This document shows positions 7,678-15,553 of a stretch of DNA of 18,981 bases, piece after piece; position 1 is the first letter of the stretch, and each line of letters opens with the position of its first letter. The DNA is taken from positions 1 through 18,981 of the forward strand of contig VBNP01000123.1 of the NCBI GenBank assembly GCA_005877965.1. Reading direction: 5' to 3'. Source of the DNA: Gammaproteobacteria bacterium. Its GTDB lineage: Bacteria > Pseudomonadota > Gammaproteobacteria > Steroidobacterales > Steroidobacteraceae. Below the pieces are notes generated by a model. It was not told the DNA's origin and did no database searches. It was given only the letters and a program-made list of their open reading frames with translations. The position numbers and the translations under genes are program-made.

Positions 7678-8412
7678 CTAGGCCGTGTTACCGGCGTCCA
7701 CCGTGAGTGTGATGCCGGTGATGTTCCTGGCGCGCTCGCTCAGCAGGAACTCGACGCTGCCGGCGATGTCATCGACGCCGGGGAGCCGCCGCAGGGCGCT
7801 GCGCCGCTCGATCTGCCCGCGCTGTTCTGCGGTGAGGTCGCGCGTCATCTGCGTGTCAACGAACCCGGGTGCCACCGCATTCACCGTGATGCCGAGCTGC
7901 CCGACCTCGCGCGCCAGCGAGCGGGTGAATCCGATGAGGGACGCCTTGGTGGCCGCGTAGGCCGAAAGTCCGCTGTAGCCGGTTGAGCCGCCGACGATCG
8001 AGGCGATGTTGACGATGCGGCCCGCGCGCTCGATGAGCATCGAGCGCAGCACGTACTTGGTGAGGATGATCGGCGCGATCATATTCACTCGCGCCAGGGT
8101 CTCGATCTGATCATCGCGCATCAGCGTCAACATGCCGCTCGTGCCGATGCCGGCATTGTTGACCAGCCCGTACAGGGGCCCGAACTCGTTGCGCAGGCTG
8201 CCGACGAGCCCCGCGATGGCGGCGATGTCGGTCAGATCGAAGGCGCGAAAGGTGAGGGCGCCCCCGTGGGCGCTCCCGGCCGCGATGGCGGAGCGCAGCT
8301 CCTCGCTCTCGGAGCGGGCGATCGCAAGCACGCGATAGCCGCCGGCCGCAAGAGTCGTGGCAATCGCCAGCCCGATCCCGCGGCTGGCTCCCGTGACCAC
8401 GACGTTACGCAT
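7678..8412 (-). CDS. FabG-like 3-oxoacyl-ACP reductase (SDR family)
   Basis: A 244-residue classical short-chain dehydrogenase/reductase. The cofactor motif TGASRGIG is at residues 7-14 and NNAGIG begins at 85. The catalytic tetrad is complete: Asn110, Ser138, Tyr152 and Lys156 (SAYAATKASLIGFTRSLARE). The C-terminal part (NAVAPGFVDTQMTRDL, then GSVEFLLSERARNITGITL) is of the FabG kind, so NADPH-dependent reduction of a 3-oxoacyl thioester on an ACP is most likely. Its start overlaps the end of the upstream ligase gene by 8 bp. With the ACP two genes upstream, this suggests it reduces an acyl group held on that ACP. It could also act on another carbonyl substrate. Confidence 0.9.
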   Translation of the reverse strand: MRNVVVTGASRGIGLAIATTLAAGGYRVLAIARSESEELRSAIAAGSAHGGALTFRAFDLTDIAAIAGLVGSLRNEFGPLYGLVNNAGIGTSGMLTLMRDDQIETLARVNMIAPIILTKYVLRSMLIERAGRIVNIASIVGGSTGYSGLSAYAATKASLIGFTRSLAREVGQLGITVNAVAPGFVDTQMTRDLTAEQRGQIERRSALRRLPGVDDIAGSVEFLLSERARNITGITLTVDAGNTA

Positions 8413-9778
8413 CCGGACGCACCAGCTTCCCGGACGGGGAAACCTCGAGCGCCGGCACGATGCGAATCGTCATCGGTACCTTGTGTGCCGCCAGGCCACG
8501 GCGGCACGCCTCCAGAATCTCGCCCTTCACCACATCGTGCGGCCGTCGCGCCGCAGCGCCTTGGACCAGCACGACCTCCGCCGTCACGATCGCTCCGGTG
8601 ATCGGGCTGCGGCGAGCCCTGACGAGCGACATGCGCACGCCGGGTTGGGCATTGATGACCGCCTCCACTTCCTCAGGATATACCTTGAGTCCCCCGACGT
8701 TGATGACTCCGCCGCTGCGGCCGATGAAAACGTAGCGTCCGTCGCGCAGCTCGACGCGGTCTCCCGTGTCGACAAAGCCCTCGCTGTCCTTCAGCGCAGG
8801 CGCGTGCGCGCCGAGGTAGTCGGTGGCATTGCCGGCGGACCGCAGCCGCAGCGTACCCCCTGCCACGTCAATCTCGACCGCGGCCCCCGGGGCGCCAATA
8901 AGGCCCGCCGGGAAACCGGCGAGCCCGTCGCGGACCTCAAATCCCACACCCGCCTCGGTGGAGGCGAACGCGTGCGCGACCGTCGCGTTCGGAAAGGCAC
9001 TGCGCAGGCTGTCGAGGATCCCCTGATCGGCGATTTCGCCGGACAAACGCACATAGCGCGGCGAGATCCGTGCAGCGGCGCCGCTCATGAGCGCCCGGCG
9101 CCAGTGCGAGGGGGTTCCGGAGAAATGCGTAACCCCCGCCGCCGCGGCGCGCGCGAGGAAATCAGCCGTCGATTCCGCAGCGCTCGAGACCACCAGCGAC
9201 CCATGGTGCAGCGCCCGCAGCAGGATCTGCAGCCCGCCATAGCGGCGGATGTCATAGAACGTGCCCCACACGAGAGGGCTCGGGGGAGCCTCCTGCGCGG
9301 TGAACGCGCTCGTGAGGCTGGCGAGCGTGTGCCGCACCAGTTTCGGCGCCCCGGTGGTGCCGGCAGTGAGCAGGACCCACTCCGTGTCATGCGACCGCCG
9401 CCGTGCGCAGCCGAGCGGTTGCAACGCCGGTCCCGAACTGACGCGCAGCCCCTCGAGACCGCTGACCGCCACCGCACCCGCATCGGTGACGTACGCATCC
9501 GCTGCGGAATCGCGCATCACCGCGGGTGCCTGGTCGGGAGTGAGGTCGGGCGGACAGAGCACCATGCGCCGCGCCACCCCATCGAGCTCGATCAGGGCGA
9601 GTGCGCTGGTCAATGGGTCCTGGGCGGCGATGAGGACGGTGCGCCCGCGCAGCGTCTCCAACCGCCCGCCGAGGCTCGATGCGCCCGCGAGGTCTGCAAG
9701 ATCGACGCGTGCGGCCGCGCCGTGCAGGGACCCCGATGGCGGCGCGCCGGAGGCAGTCAACGACCCCCAGAGCCACAT
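8405..9778 (-). CDS. Acyl-activating adenylate-forming enzyme (AMP-dependent ligase)
   Basis: A 457-residue ANL-superfamily enzyme, shorter at the N-terminus than most acyl-CoA synthetases. Motifs in order: P-loop LLTAGTTGAPK (Thr138-Lys146), THFSGTPSHWRRAL, VRLSGEIADQGILD, AFASTEAGVGFE, GFVDTGDRVELRDGRYVFIG, then GGVINVGGLKVYPEEVEAVI and the C-terminal SPSGKL with the conserved Lys451. It should adenylate a carboxylic acid and pass it to CoA or, given its neighbour, to the phosphopantetheine of the ACP encoded 5 bp upstream. Acid specificity cannot be read. The sequence differs clearly from the FATP-like ligase at 4711-6504, so the two probably activate different acids. The end overlaps the reductase start by 8 bp. 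Confidence 0.87.
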   Translation of the reverse strand: MWLWGSLTASGAPPSGSLHGAAARVDLADLAGASSLGGRLETLRGRTVLIAAQDPLTSALALIELDGVARRMVLCPPDLTPDQAPAVMRDSAADAYVTDAGAVAVSGLEGLRVSSGPALQPLGCARRRSHDTEWVLLTAGTTGAPKLVRHTLASLTSAFTAQEAPPSPLVWGTFYDIRRYGGLQILLRALHHGSLVVSSAAESTADFLARAAAAGVTHFSGTPSHWRRALMSGAAARISPRYVRLSGEIADQGILDSLRSAFPNATVAHAFASTEAGVGFEVRDGLAGFPAGLIGAPGAAVEIDVAGGTLRLRSAGNATDYLGAHAPALKDSEGFVDTGDRVELRDGRYVFIGRSGGVINVGGLKVYPEEVEAVINAQPGVRMSLVRARRSPITGAIVTAEVVLVQGAAARRPHDVVKGEILEACRRGLAAHKVPMTIRIVPALEVSPSGKLVRPDA

Positions 9779-9783
9779 AGCCG

Positions 9784-10023
9784 CTAACGCGAGTGGCTTT
9801 CGTACAGTCTTACGAAGTCGCCGAACGTCACCGGAAAGCTCTCGGCAGTGTCGAACGGGTCATAGCCGAGTTTATCCTCGAGCCGCGCGACGATGAGGGC
9901 GAAACTGAGCGAGTCCAGGCCCGACCCCAAAAGCGTGAGGTCATCGGACAGGGGCGACAATTTCCTCTGCTGCTCGCGGGCAACCTGTTCGAACAGCGAC
10001 GTGATGGTGGCTCGCACCGACAT
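9784..10023 (-). CDS. Acyl carrier protein (second of two)
   Basis: A 79-residue stand-alone carrier protein. The phosphopantetheine site is GSGLDSLSFALIVARLED, with Ser38 in the standard Asp-Ser-Leu motif. The remainder (ITSLFEQVAREQQ; FDTAESFPVTFGDFVRLYE) fits a four-helix ACP. GGAG lies 8 nt before the ATG. It is the first gene of a minus-strand operon followed by ligase, FabG-like reductase and CxxCH lipoprotein. The likely job is to receive an acyl group from the ligase and present it to the reductase. It is distinct from the ACP at 1658-1963, which has Ser-Ser at the site. Confidence 0.88.
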   Translation of the reverse strand: MSVRATITSLFEQVAREQQRKLSPLSDDLTLLGSGLDSLSFALIVARLEDKLGYDPFDTAESFPVTFGDFVRLYESHSR

Positions 10024-10053
10024 CTATCTGACTCCATGGGCCCCGGACAATTC

Positions 10054-10083
10054 ATTATACGGGCTTAAGGCTGATCGAGTCGT
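10054..10083 (-). promoter_or_regulatory. Predicted sigma70-type promoter of the ACP-ligase-reductase operon
   Basis: A perfect TATAAT is at 10059-10054 on the minus strand, with a weak ACGACT at 10083-10078 as the -35 element and an 18-bp spacer. Transcription would start about 7 bp downstream of the box, leaving a leader of roughly 25 nt before the ACP start with its GGAG site. The AT-rich stretch stands out in this GC-rich DNA. The -35 match is poor, so an activator may be needed. Confidence 0.5.
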
Positions 10084-10154
10084 GCGAGCAAGGCGCAAGC
10101 TGAAGCCGTACGGCAACACAAAACAACACGCGGGGGAATACGTGAGCGCTTGGG

Positions 10155-11381
10155 TCATCGGGCGCCCGCGGCAAGCCGGCCGTACCGCTTCAGGATCTCG
10201 CGCAGCTCCTCATGGGGCAGGCCGAACACGCGCAAGCCATCGGCCCCCGTCATGGTGGGTGCGGCAATCATGGCGTTGACGATCGCCTCCTCGGTCGCTT
10301 CCACCCCGCCTTCGAACAGCGGGTCGAGGTCCTGGCTGGCGACCGGTGCAATCGGCGAGGGCGCGCGCTGATCGGGGTGGTTGACGGGCGAGGCGGCGGT
10401 GGAGAAGGCAACGATCATATCGCCTGAACTGTTGCCGGCGTAGGAGCCGAGCCGTGCGAGTCCCAGCGCAGCCCGTTTGGCCAGGCGATTGAGCTGGGTC
10501 GGACTCAACGGCGCGTCGGTGCCGACGACGATGATGATCGAGCCCCCATCGGGCGGGGGTGTCCCGGCGCTCGCGCTGCCGAGGCATTTCGGCTGCCTCT
10601 GCGGGGGCGAGAGGCGCGAGTCGTAACACGGCAGCCAGCGAGCCGACAGCGCCTGCCCGACCGGGGCGCCGGCGATGCGCAGCACCTTGCGATCGCCCGT
10701 GTTGCATTGAACGAGCACCCCCACCGTGTAAGCGTGGGCGCCGAGCGACATGTTGCGGGAAGCCGTCCCGATCCCTCCCTTGAAGCCGAAGCACTCCATG
10801 CCGGTGCCCCCGCCAACACCGCCCTCGGCCACAGGTCCTGGCTGCGCCGCCTCGATGGCCGCGCCGGCGGTCTCGGGCCGAACGTGGAACCCGCCGATGT
10901 CGTTCAGTCCCCCATCCCAGGTCTCGGCGACGACGGGAGTAGCCGCCTCGCCAAAGTGTTGTCGCGTCCATGCCTGGATGCCCGCGTAGACCTGGCCGAT
11001 CGCATTGGTGTTGGTAATCCCGATCGGACCCTGGATGACGCCGAAATCCTGCAGATAGGACTGGCCGGTCATCTCGCCATTGCCGTTCAGGTCGAAGAAG
11101 CCGCCGTAGACGGGCTGCGAATTTGCGCGACCGCGCGGCAGGATGATGGTGACTCCGGTCCTGACCGGCCCGACCCCGACCTGCAGCGGTCCCTGCCCGC
11201 TGACGAGCGAGACTTGCCCCACCTCGACGCCGGGTACGTCGGTGATCGCATTGAGCGGGCCGGGGGTGCCCTCGAACGGCACGCCGATGTCGCGCGCGCG
11301 CGCGACCGGTGCGGCGCGACCGGCGGTGACGAGCACCGTGCTGACAATGAGGACCGTTGGCAGACCCAACCACACTCTCAT
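10155..11381 (-). CDS. P1-family aminopeptidase (DmpA/BapA-like), exported
   Basis: A 408-residue Ntn-hydrolase precursor of MEROPS family P1 (L-aminopeptidase D-Ala-esterase/amidase, beta-peptidyl aminopeptidase). The ATG at 11381 has an excellent GGGAGGTGA site upstream. It opens a signal peptide (MRVWLGLPTVLIVSTVLVTA, likely cut near GRA-APV). Then come NAITDVPGVEVGQVSL, VRTGVTIILPRG, GGFFDLNGNGEMTG, ITNTNAIG and GGVGGGTGMECFGFKGGIGT. The self-cleavage and nucleophile site is in AGNSSGDMIVAFSTA. One of Ser318/Ser319, probably the one before Gly-Asp, becomes the N-terminal nucleophile of the small subunit. An insertion of about 30 residues with two Cys (PCYDSRLSPPQRQPKCLG) lies before it. 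It would release N-terminal residues, including unusual ones, from periplasmic peptides. Divergent from the LolA-like gene. Confidence 0.93.
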   Translation of the reverse strand: MRVWLGLPTVLIVSTVLVTAGRAAPVARARDIGVPFEGTPGPLNAITDVPGVEVGQVSLVSGQGPLQVGVGPVRTGVTIILPRGRANSQPVYGGFFDLNGNGEMTGQSYLQDFGVIQGPIGITNTNAIGQVYAGIQAWTRQHFGEAATPVVAETWDGGLNDIGGFHVRPETAGAAIEAAQPGPVAEGGVGGGTGMECFGFKGGIGTASRNMSLGAHAYTVGVLVQCNTGDRKVLRIAGAPVGQALSARWLPCYDSRLSPPQRQPKCLGSASAGTPPPDGGSIIIVVGTDAPLSPTQLNRLAKRAALGLARLGSYAGNSSGDMIVAFSTAASPVNHPDQRAPSPIAPVASQDLDPLFEGGVEATEEAIVNAMIAAPTMTGADGLRVFGLPHEELREILKRYGRLAAGAR

Positions 11382-11434
11382 ACATTCACCTCCCGAGGCG
11401 TTGCGTCGGATGATCATGGGGTCCGTTGTGCCCG

Positions 11435-11491
11435 GCCGGCAAGTCGTGGGTTAAGCTGCGCCTGCAGGAAATTGCAGTAGCCGGCAAGTCG
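11435..11491. repeat. 12-bp direct repeat flanking an imperfect palindrome in a divergent intergenic region
   Basis: GCCGGCAAGTCG occurs exactly at 11435-11446 and 11480-11491, 45 bp apart start to start. Between them is the inverted pair CTGCA (11462-11466) and TGCAG (11473-11477). The 222-bp region separates the divergent P1 peptidase and LolA-like genes, so these could be regulator sites controlling both. A poor plus-strand promoter candidate (TTGCAG at 11472, TGAAAT at 11495, 17-bp spacer) overlaps them. Confidence 0.35.
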
Positions 11492-11603
11492 CTGTGAAAT
11501 ATGCGCCGAACCGAATCAAGAAATCGTCGCGGCGAAGTCATCCGTCCCCGCACGGGCACCGCCGACGGTGCATCATGCCAGGGATACCGGATGGGAGAGT
11601 CTC

Positions 11604-12353
11604 ATGCATCCAGTCACAGCCCTACTGATGGTGCTCGCAGCACCGCTCGCGCTGGGCTCTACCGCCGAAGAGCTCGCCGCCAAGAACGTCGCAGCCCGCG
11701 GTGGGACGGATAAGCTGCACGCGATCCAGTCGCTGCGCTTCTCGGGCAAGGCGCTGGTCAATGGCGGCACGCTCGAGCTCGGGTACCTGTGTGTGCTGAA
11801 GCGCCCACAATCGATCCGCTGCGAGGCCGCGCTGCAGGGCCTGACCAGTGTGCGGGCCTATGACGGAACGCAGGCATGGCAGATCAACCCGTTCCAGGGC
11901 CGCAAGGACCCGGAAAAGCTGTCCGCCGACGAGGCCAAGGGCATGAGCGAGGACGCGGCGGATTTCGCCGGCACCCTGGTGGACTACCACGCCAAGGGCT
12001 ATACCCTCGACTACCTGGGAACCGAGGACGTCGATGGCACCGAGGCGCACAAGCTGCGCGTGACGCGGCCCAACGGCGACATCACCTACGTCTATCTCGA
12101 TCCGGATTACTTCCTCGAGGTCCGCACCATCAACCGGCGCATCGAGCACGGCGTGCCCAACGAGACGGTCATCGACTACGGCGATTACGAGAAGGTGGAG
12201 GGTGTCTACTTCCCGTTTGCCCGCGAATCGGGCCCGAGGGGCGCCACCGATCGCCGCAAGGTGCAGTTCGACAAAGCTGAAGCAAACGTCACCGCCGACG
12301 ATGCCCTGTTCCACTTTCCTGCCGCGCGCGCTGGTGCCGCCTCGGCCCGGTAG
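11604..12353 (+). CDS. Exported LolA-like (outer membrane lipoprotein-sorting-like) protein
   Basis: A 249-residue protein with a signal peptide (MHPVTALLMVLAAPLALGST) followed by AEELAAKNVAARGGTDKLHA, the start typical of periplasmic LolA-like beta-sheet proteins. Later stretches IRCEAALQGLTSVRAYDGTQ, DGTEAHKLRVTRPNGDITYV and LDPDYFLEVRTINRR, then YGDYEKVEGVYFPFARESG, fit this group, which has a half-barrel that holds a hydrophobic ligand. Whether it carries lipoproteins is unknown; many such proteins sit next to peptidases with no known role. GGGAGAG lies 5 nt before the ATG; an ATG 36 bp upstream is in frame but would precede the signal peptide. It heads a plus-strand run with the BNR protein, M14 peptidase and PAP2 phosphatase. 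Confidence 0.75.
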   Translation: MHPVTALLMVLAAPLALGSTAEELAAKNVAARGGTDKLHAIQSLRFSGKALVNGGTLELGYLCVLKRPQSIRCEAALQGLTSVRAYDGTQAWQINPFQGRKDPEKLSADEAKGMSEDAADFAGTLVDYHAKGYTLDYLGTEDVDGTEAHKLRVTRPNGDITYVYLDPDYFLEVRTINRRIEHGVPNETVIDYGDYEKVEGVYFPFARESGPRGATDRRKVQFDKAEANVTADDALFHFPAARAGAASAR

Positions 12354-12370
12354 GTTCAAGGAGAAGAACG

Positions 12371-15300
12371 ATGCGTATCGAGCTTGCGGCATTGACGTGC
12401 GTGTTCCTGGCCGACGCGGCGGCGGGGGGTGGCGCGAGCGTAATCGATTCCGGCACGATCTCCGGCCTCGGCGCGCGCAATATCGGCTCGGCCGCCATGA
12501 GCGGCCGGATCTCCGCCCTCGCCGGCTACACCGATACCTCCGGCAAGGTGACGCTGTTCGTCGGCGCGGCGAGCGGCGGGGTGTGGAAGTCGACCGACGG
12601 CGGCACGACTTTCAAACCGGTGTTCGATGAGCAGCCGGTGCAGTCGATCGGAGCGATCGCGCTCGATCCCTCCAATCCGCAGAACGTCTGGGTGGGCACC
12701 GGTGAGAGCTGGACGCGCAACAGCGTGTCGATCGGCGACGGCGTCTACAAATCCACCGACGCCGGCGAGACCTGGACGCACGCGGGGCTCCCCGACTCCG
12801 AGCGCATTGCCAGGATCATCGTCGATCCGCGCTCGGCCGATAGCGTCTATGCCTGCGTGCCCGGCAGGCTGTGGAGCGACTCGCCCGAGCGCGGTCTCTA
12901 CAAGACCACCGACGGCGGCAGCACCTGGCAGCTGGTACTCAAGGGTGCCAATCTGTCGACCGGCTGCGGCAGTATTGCGCTGGACCCCCGCGCTCCGGAC
13001 GTGCTGTTCGCAAGCCTGTGGGACTTCCGGCGCAAGGGCTGGACTTATCGCTCCGGGGGCGAGGGGCCGACCGCGTTCTCCGGTAGCGCGCTGTATCGCA
13101 GTGCGGATGGCGGCAAGAGCTGGACCGAAATCACTCCGCAGGCCAATAAGGGCTTTCCGCCGAAGCCGTACGGCCGCATCGCGCTCGCCGTGGCGCCGAG
13201 CGATTCCAACACCGTGTACGCCTTCGTCGAGTCGACCGACTCGGCGCTGCTGATCTCGCACGACGGCGGCAGCAGCTGGGAAGGCGGCGACAAGAGTCAG
13301 TGGATGGTCTGGCGACCGTTCTACTTCGCCAACCTCATCGTCGACCCCAGGGACGCCAAGCGCCTCTACAAGACCGACGGCAGTCTCATCATGAGCGAGG
13401 ACGGCGGCAAGAGCTTCAGCGCCGTCGGCGGGTTCGCCGGCATGCACGGGGATGTGCACGACGTCTTCATCGAGGCGGGCAACCCCAAACACGTGTTTGC
13501 CGGGGACGACGGCGGACTGTGGATTTCCTACGACGGCGCGAACAAGTGGTGGAAGACCGACAATCTGCCGATCTCGCAGTTCTACCACGTCAGCCTCGAC
13601 AACGCCGACCCCTACCACGTCTACGGCGGGCTGCAGGACAACAGCTCCTGGGTGGGCGACTCCGCCTATCCGGGCGGCATCACCAGCTCGCGCTGGGAAA
13701 ACATGTTCGGCGGCGACGGCTTCTGGATGTTCGCCGACACTTCCGATCCTGACTATGTCTTCGCCGAATACCAGGGCGGCAGCATCGGCCGCGTCAACAT
13801 GCGTACCCACGAGACGCGCGACCTGCAGCCCAAGCTCGGTGCCGCCGATCTGAAGCGTTACACCAAGCTGCGGTTCAACTGGAACACCCCGATCGCGCTG
13901 TCCCCGCACGAGCCGGGCACGGTTTACATCGGCGCGCAGTTTCTGTTCCGCTCGCGCGATCACGGTCAGAGCTGGGAGCGCATCTCGCCGGACCTGACCA
14001 GCAACGATCCGCAAAAGCAAAAGCAGGAACAGTCCGGTGGGATCACCGTCGACAATTCCTCGGCGGAGATGCATACCACGGTCTATTCGATCAGTGAGTC
14101 GCCGCTCGCGACCGGGGTGATCTGGGTCGGCACCGATGACGGCAACCTGCAGTTGACCCGCGATGGCGGGCAGCACTGGGACAATGTCGTCGGCCATGTG
14201 CCGGGTATCGGCAGGAACTCCTGGGTGAGCTGGGTGCAGGCGAGCGCATTCGCCCCTGGAGGCGCCTATGTCGCCTTCGATCGGCACACCTTCGGCGACA
14301 TGGCGCCGTACGTTTATGTGACGACAGACTTTGGAAAGTCCTGGAGGCCGCTGGTCACGTCGCAGGATTCCAGGGGCGTGCGCGGTTACGCGCACGTCAT
14401 CAAGGAAGACACCGTCGACTCGCAGCTGTTGTTTCTCGGCACCGAGTTTGGACTGTGGATCTCGGTCGACGGCGGCGCGCAGTGGGCGCAGTTCAAGGGT
14501 GGGCACCTGCCTGCCGTGGCGGTGCGCGATCTCGCGATCCAGCCTCGCGACAACGACCTCGTGCTGGCCACTCATGGCCGCGGCATCTGGATCGTCGATG
14601 ACATCACGCCGCTGCGCCAGCTGACCCCGCAGCTCACCTCGCAGGAGGCGGCCTTCGTGTCGGCGCGCCCCGCGCAGCAGCGCATCGAGGCGACGGGTGG
14701 CTGGGTCAACGGCGCCGCCGCGTTCGTCGGCGACAACCCGGCCCGCGGCGCCGTGATCACCTACTACCAGCGTACCCGCCACCTGTTCGGCAAGCTCAGG
14801 ATCGAGGTGCTGGACTCAAGCGGGGCGCTGATCGACGAGCTGCCCGCGAGCACCCGCCGCGGACTGAATCGCGTGGTGTGGACCATGCACCGGCGAGCGC
14901 CGCAGGTTCCGCCGGCCGCACAGTTGGCGTTCGCCGGCACCCAGGGGCCGCGCCTGCTGCCGGGAACCTATACCATTCGCCTTCACAAGAACGACAAGGT
15001 CTACGAAAACCAAGTCACTCTCGGCCTCGACACTCGCGTCAAGTGGAGCGAGGCGGATCGCAAGGCACAGTACGAGGCGGCGATGAAGGTGTATGCCTTG
15101 TTCAACGATGAGTCGGCACTGTTCGCGCGCATCGCCGGCATGCGGGAGCAGGTCGCGCAGGCCGGCAAGAGCCGGCCGAAGGGTGACGCGCTCCTGCGCC
15201 GGCTCGAGGACTTCGACGGCAAGCTGGATGCGATCAGGAAGGAGATCGTCGCCACCAGGGAAGGTGGAGCGATTACCGGGGAGGAGCGGCTGCGCGAGCA

Positions 15301-15544
15301 CACCGATCAGCTCTACGGTGCGATCACCTCGTGGGATGGCCCGCCCTCGGCATACCAGCTCGAGAATATCGCTGCGCTGCGGGCGCAGCTCGGCGCGATG
15401 GACGGGGAATTTACCCGGGTCATCTCCAGCGCGTTGCCCGGACTCAACGATGCGCTGAAGAGTAAGGGCACGGGAGCCCTCACGGTGCCGCCCCCGGCGG
15501 TCTTCAGTGGCGGCGAGCCGCGTTCCGGCGCAAGCGCACCGTAG
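12371..15544 (+). CDS. Large exported Asp-box/BNR-repeat beta-propeller protein (sortilin/VPS10-like fold)
   Basis: A 1057-residue protein with AAGGAG before the ATG and a short signal peptide (MRIELAALTCVFLADAAAGG). About nine Asp-boxes are spread from residue 70 to 710: STDGGTTF, STDAGETW, TTDGGSTW, SADGGKSW, SHDGGSSW, SEDGGKSF, SRDHGQSW, TRDGGQHW, TTDFGKSW. They indicate two propellers like those of sortilin/VPS10-type and xyloglucanase-like proteins. The propeller part closes with LATHGRGIWIVDDITPLRQL near residue 740. The remaining 300 residues hold an Ig-like stretch (LPGTYTIRLHKNDKVYENQV) and helices. No catalytic motif is recognised, so the 'glycosyl hydrolase' label often given to such proteins is not supported. 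It lies between exported peptidase-associated genes, which suggests binding or processing of extracytoplasmic peptides. Confidence 0.88.
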   Translation: MRIELAALTCVFLADAAAGGGASVIDSGTISGLGARNIGSAAMSGRISALAGYTDTSGKVTLFVGAASGGVWKSTDGGTTFKPVFDEQPVQSIGAIALDPSNPQNVWVGTGESWTRNSVSIGDGVYKSTDAGETWTHAGLPDSERIARIIVDPRSADSVYACVPGRLWSDSPERGLYKTTDGGSTWQLVLKGANLSTGCGSIALDPRAPDVLFASLWDFRRKGWTYRSGGEGPTAFSGSALYRSADGGKSWTEITPQANKGFPPKPYGRIALAVAPSDSNTVYAFVESTDSALLISHDGGSSWEGGDKSQWMVWRPFYFANLIVDPRDAKRLYKTDGSLIMSEDGGKSFSAVGGFAGMHGDVHDVFIEAGNPKHVFAGDDGGLWISYDGANKWWKTDNLPISQFYHVSLDNADPYHVYGGLQDNSSWVGDSAYPGGITSSRWENMFGGDGFWMFADTSDPDYVFAEYQGGSIGRVNMRTHETRDLQPKLGAADLKRYTKLRFNWNTPIALSPHEPGTVYIGAQFLFRSRDHGQSWERISPDLTSNDPQKQKQEQSGGITVDNSSAEMHTTVYSISESPLATGVIWVGTDDGNLQLTRDGGQHWDNVVGHVPGIGRNSWVSWVQASAFAPGGAYVAFDRHTFGDMAPYVYVTTDFGKSWRPLVTSQDSRGVRGYAHVIKEDTVDSQLLFLGTEFGLWISVDGGAQWAQFKGGHLPAVAVRDLAIQPRDNDLVLATHGRGIWIVDDITPLRQLTPQLTSQEAAFVSARPAQQRIEATGGWVNGAAAFVGDNPARGAVITYYQRTRHLFGKLRIEVLDSSGALIDELPASTRRGLNRVVWTMHRRAPQVPPAAQLAFAGTQGPRLLPGTYTIRLHKNDKVYENQVTLGLDTRVKWSEADRKAQYEAAMKVYALFNDESALFARIAGMREQVAQAGKSRPKGDALLRRLEDFDGKLDAIRKEIVATREGGAITGEERLREHTDQLYGAITSWDGPPSAYQLENIAALRAQLGAMDGEFTRVISSALPGLNDALKSKGTGALTVPPPAVFSGGEPRSGASAP

Positions 15545-15553
15545 GATCGCATC

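Noticed and set aside
8357..9787. A 476-codon plus-strand frame opposite the second ligase
   Set aside because: The minus strand has all adenylate-forming motifs; the plus frame has none of any kind.
10117..10145. Possible terminator of the P1 peptidase gene (CACG...CGTG then a T-rich stretch on the minus strand)
   Set aside because: The stem is only about 4 bp and the T run is interrupted; not strong enough to list.
12356..14782. An 808-codon minus-strand frame
   Set aside because: It lies fully opposite the Asp-box propeller gene; the composition (Arg/His/Val/Gly-rich) is typical of an antisense frame and nothing in it is recognisable.
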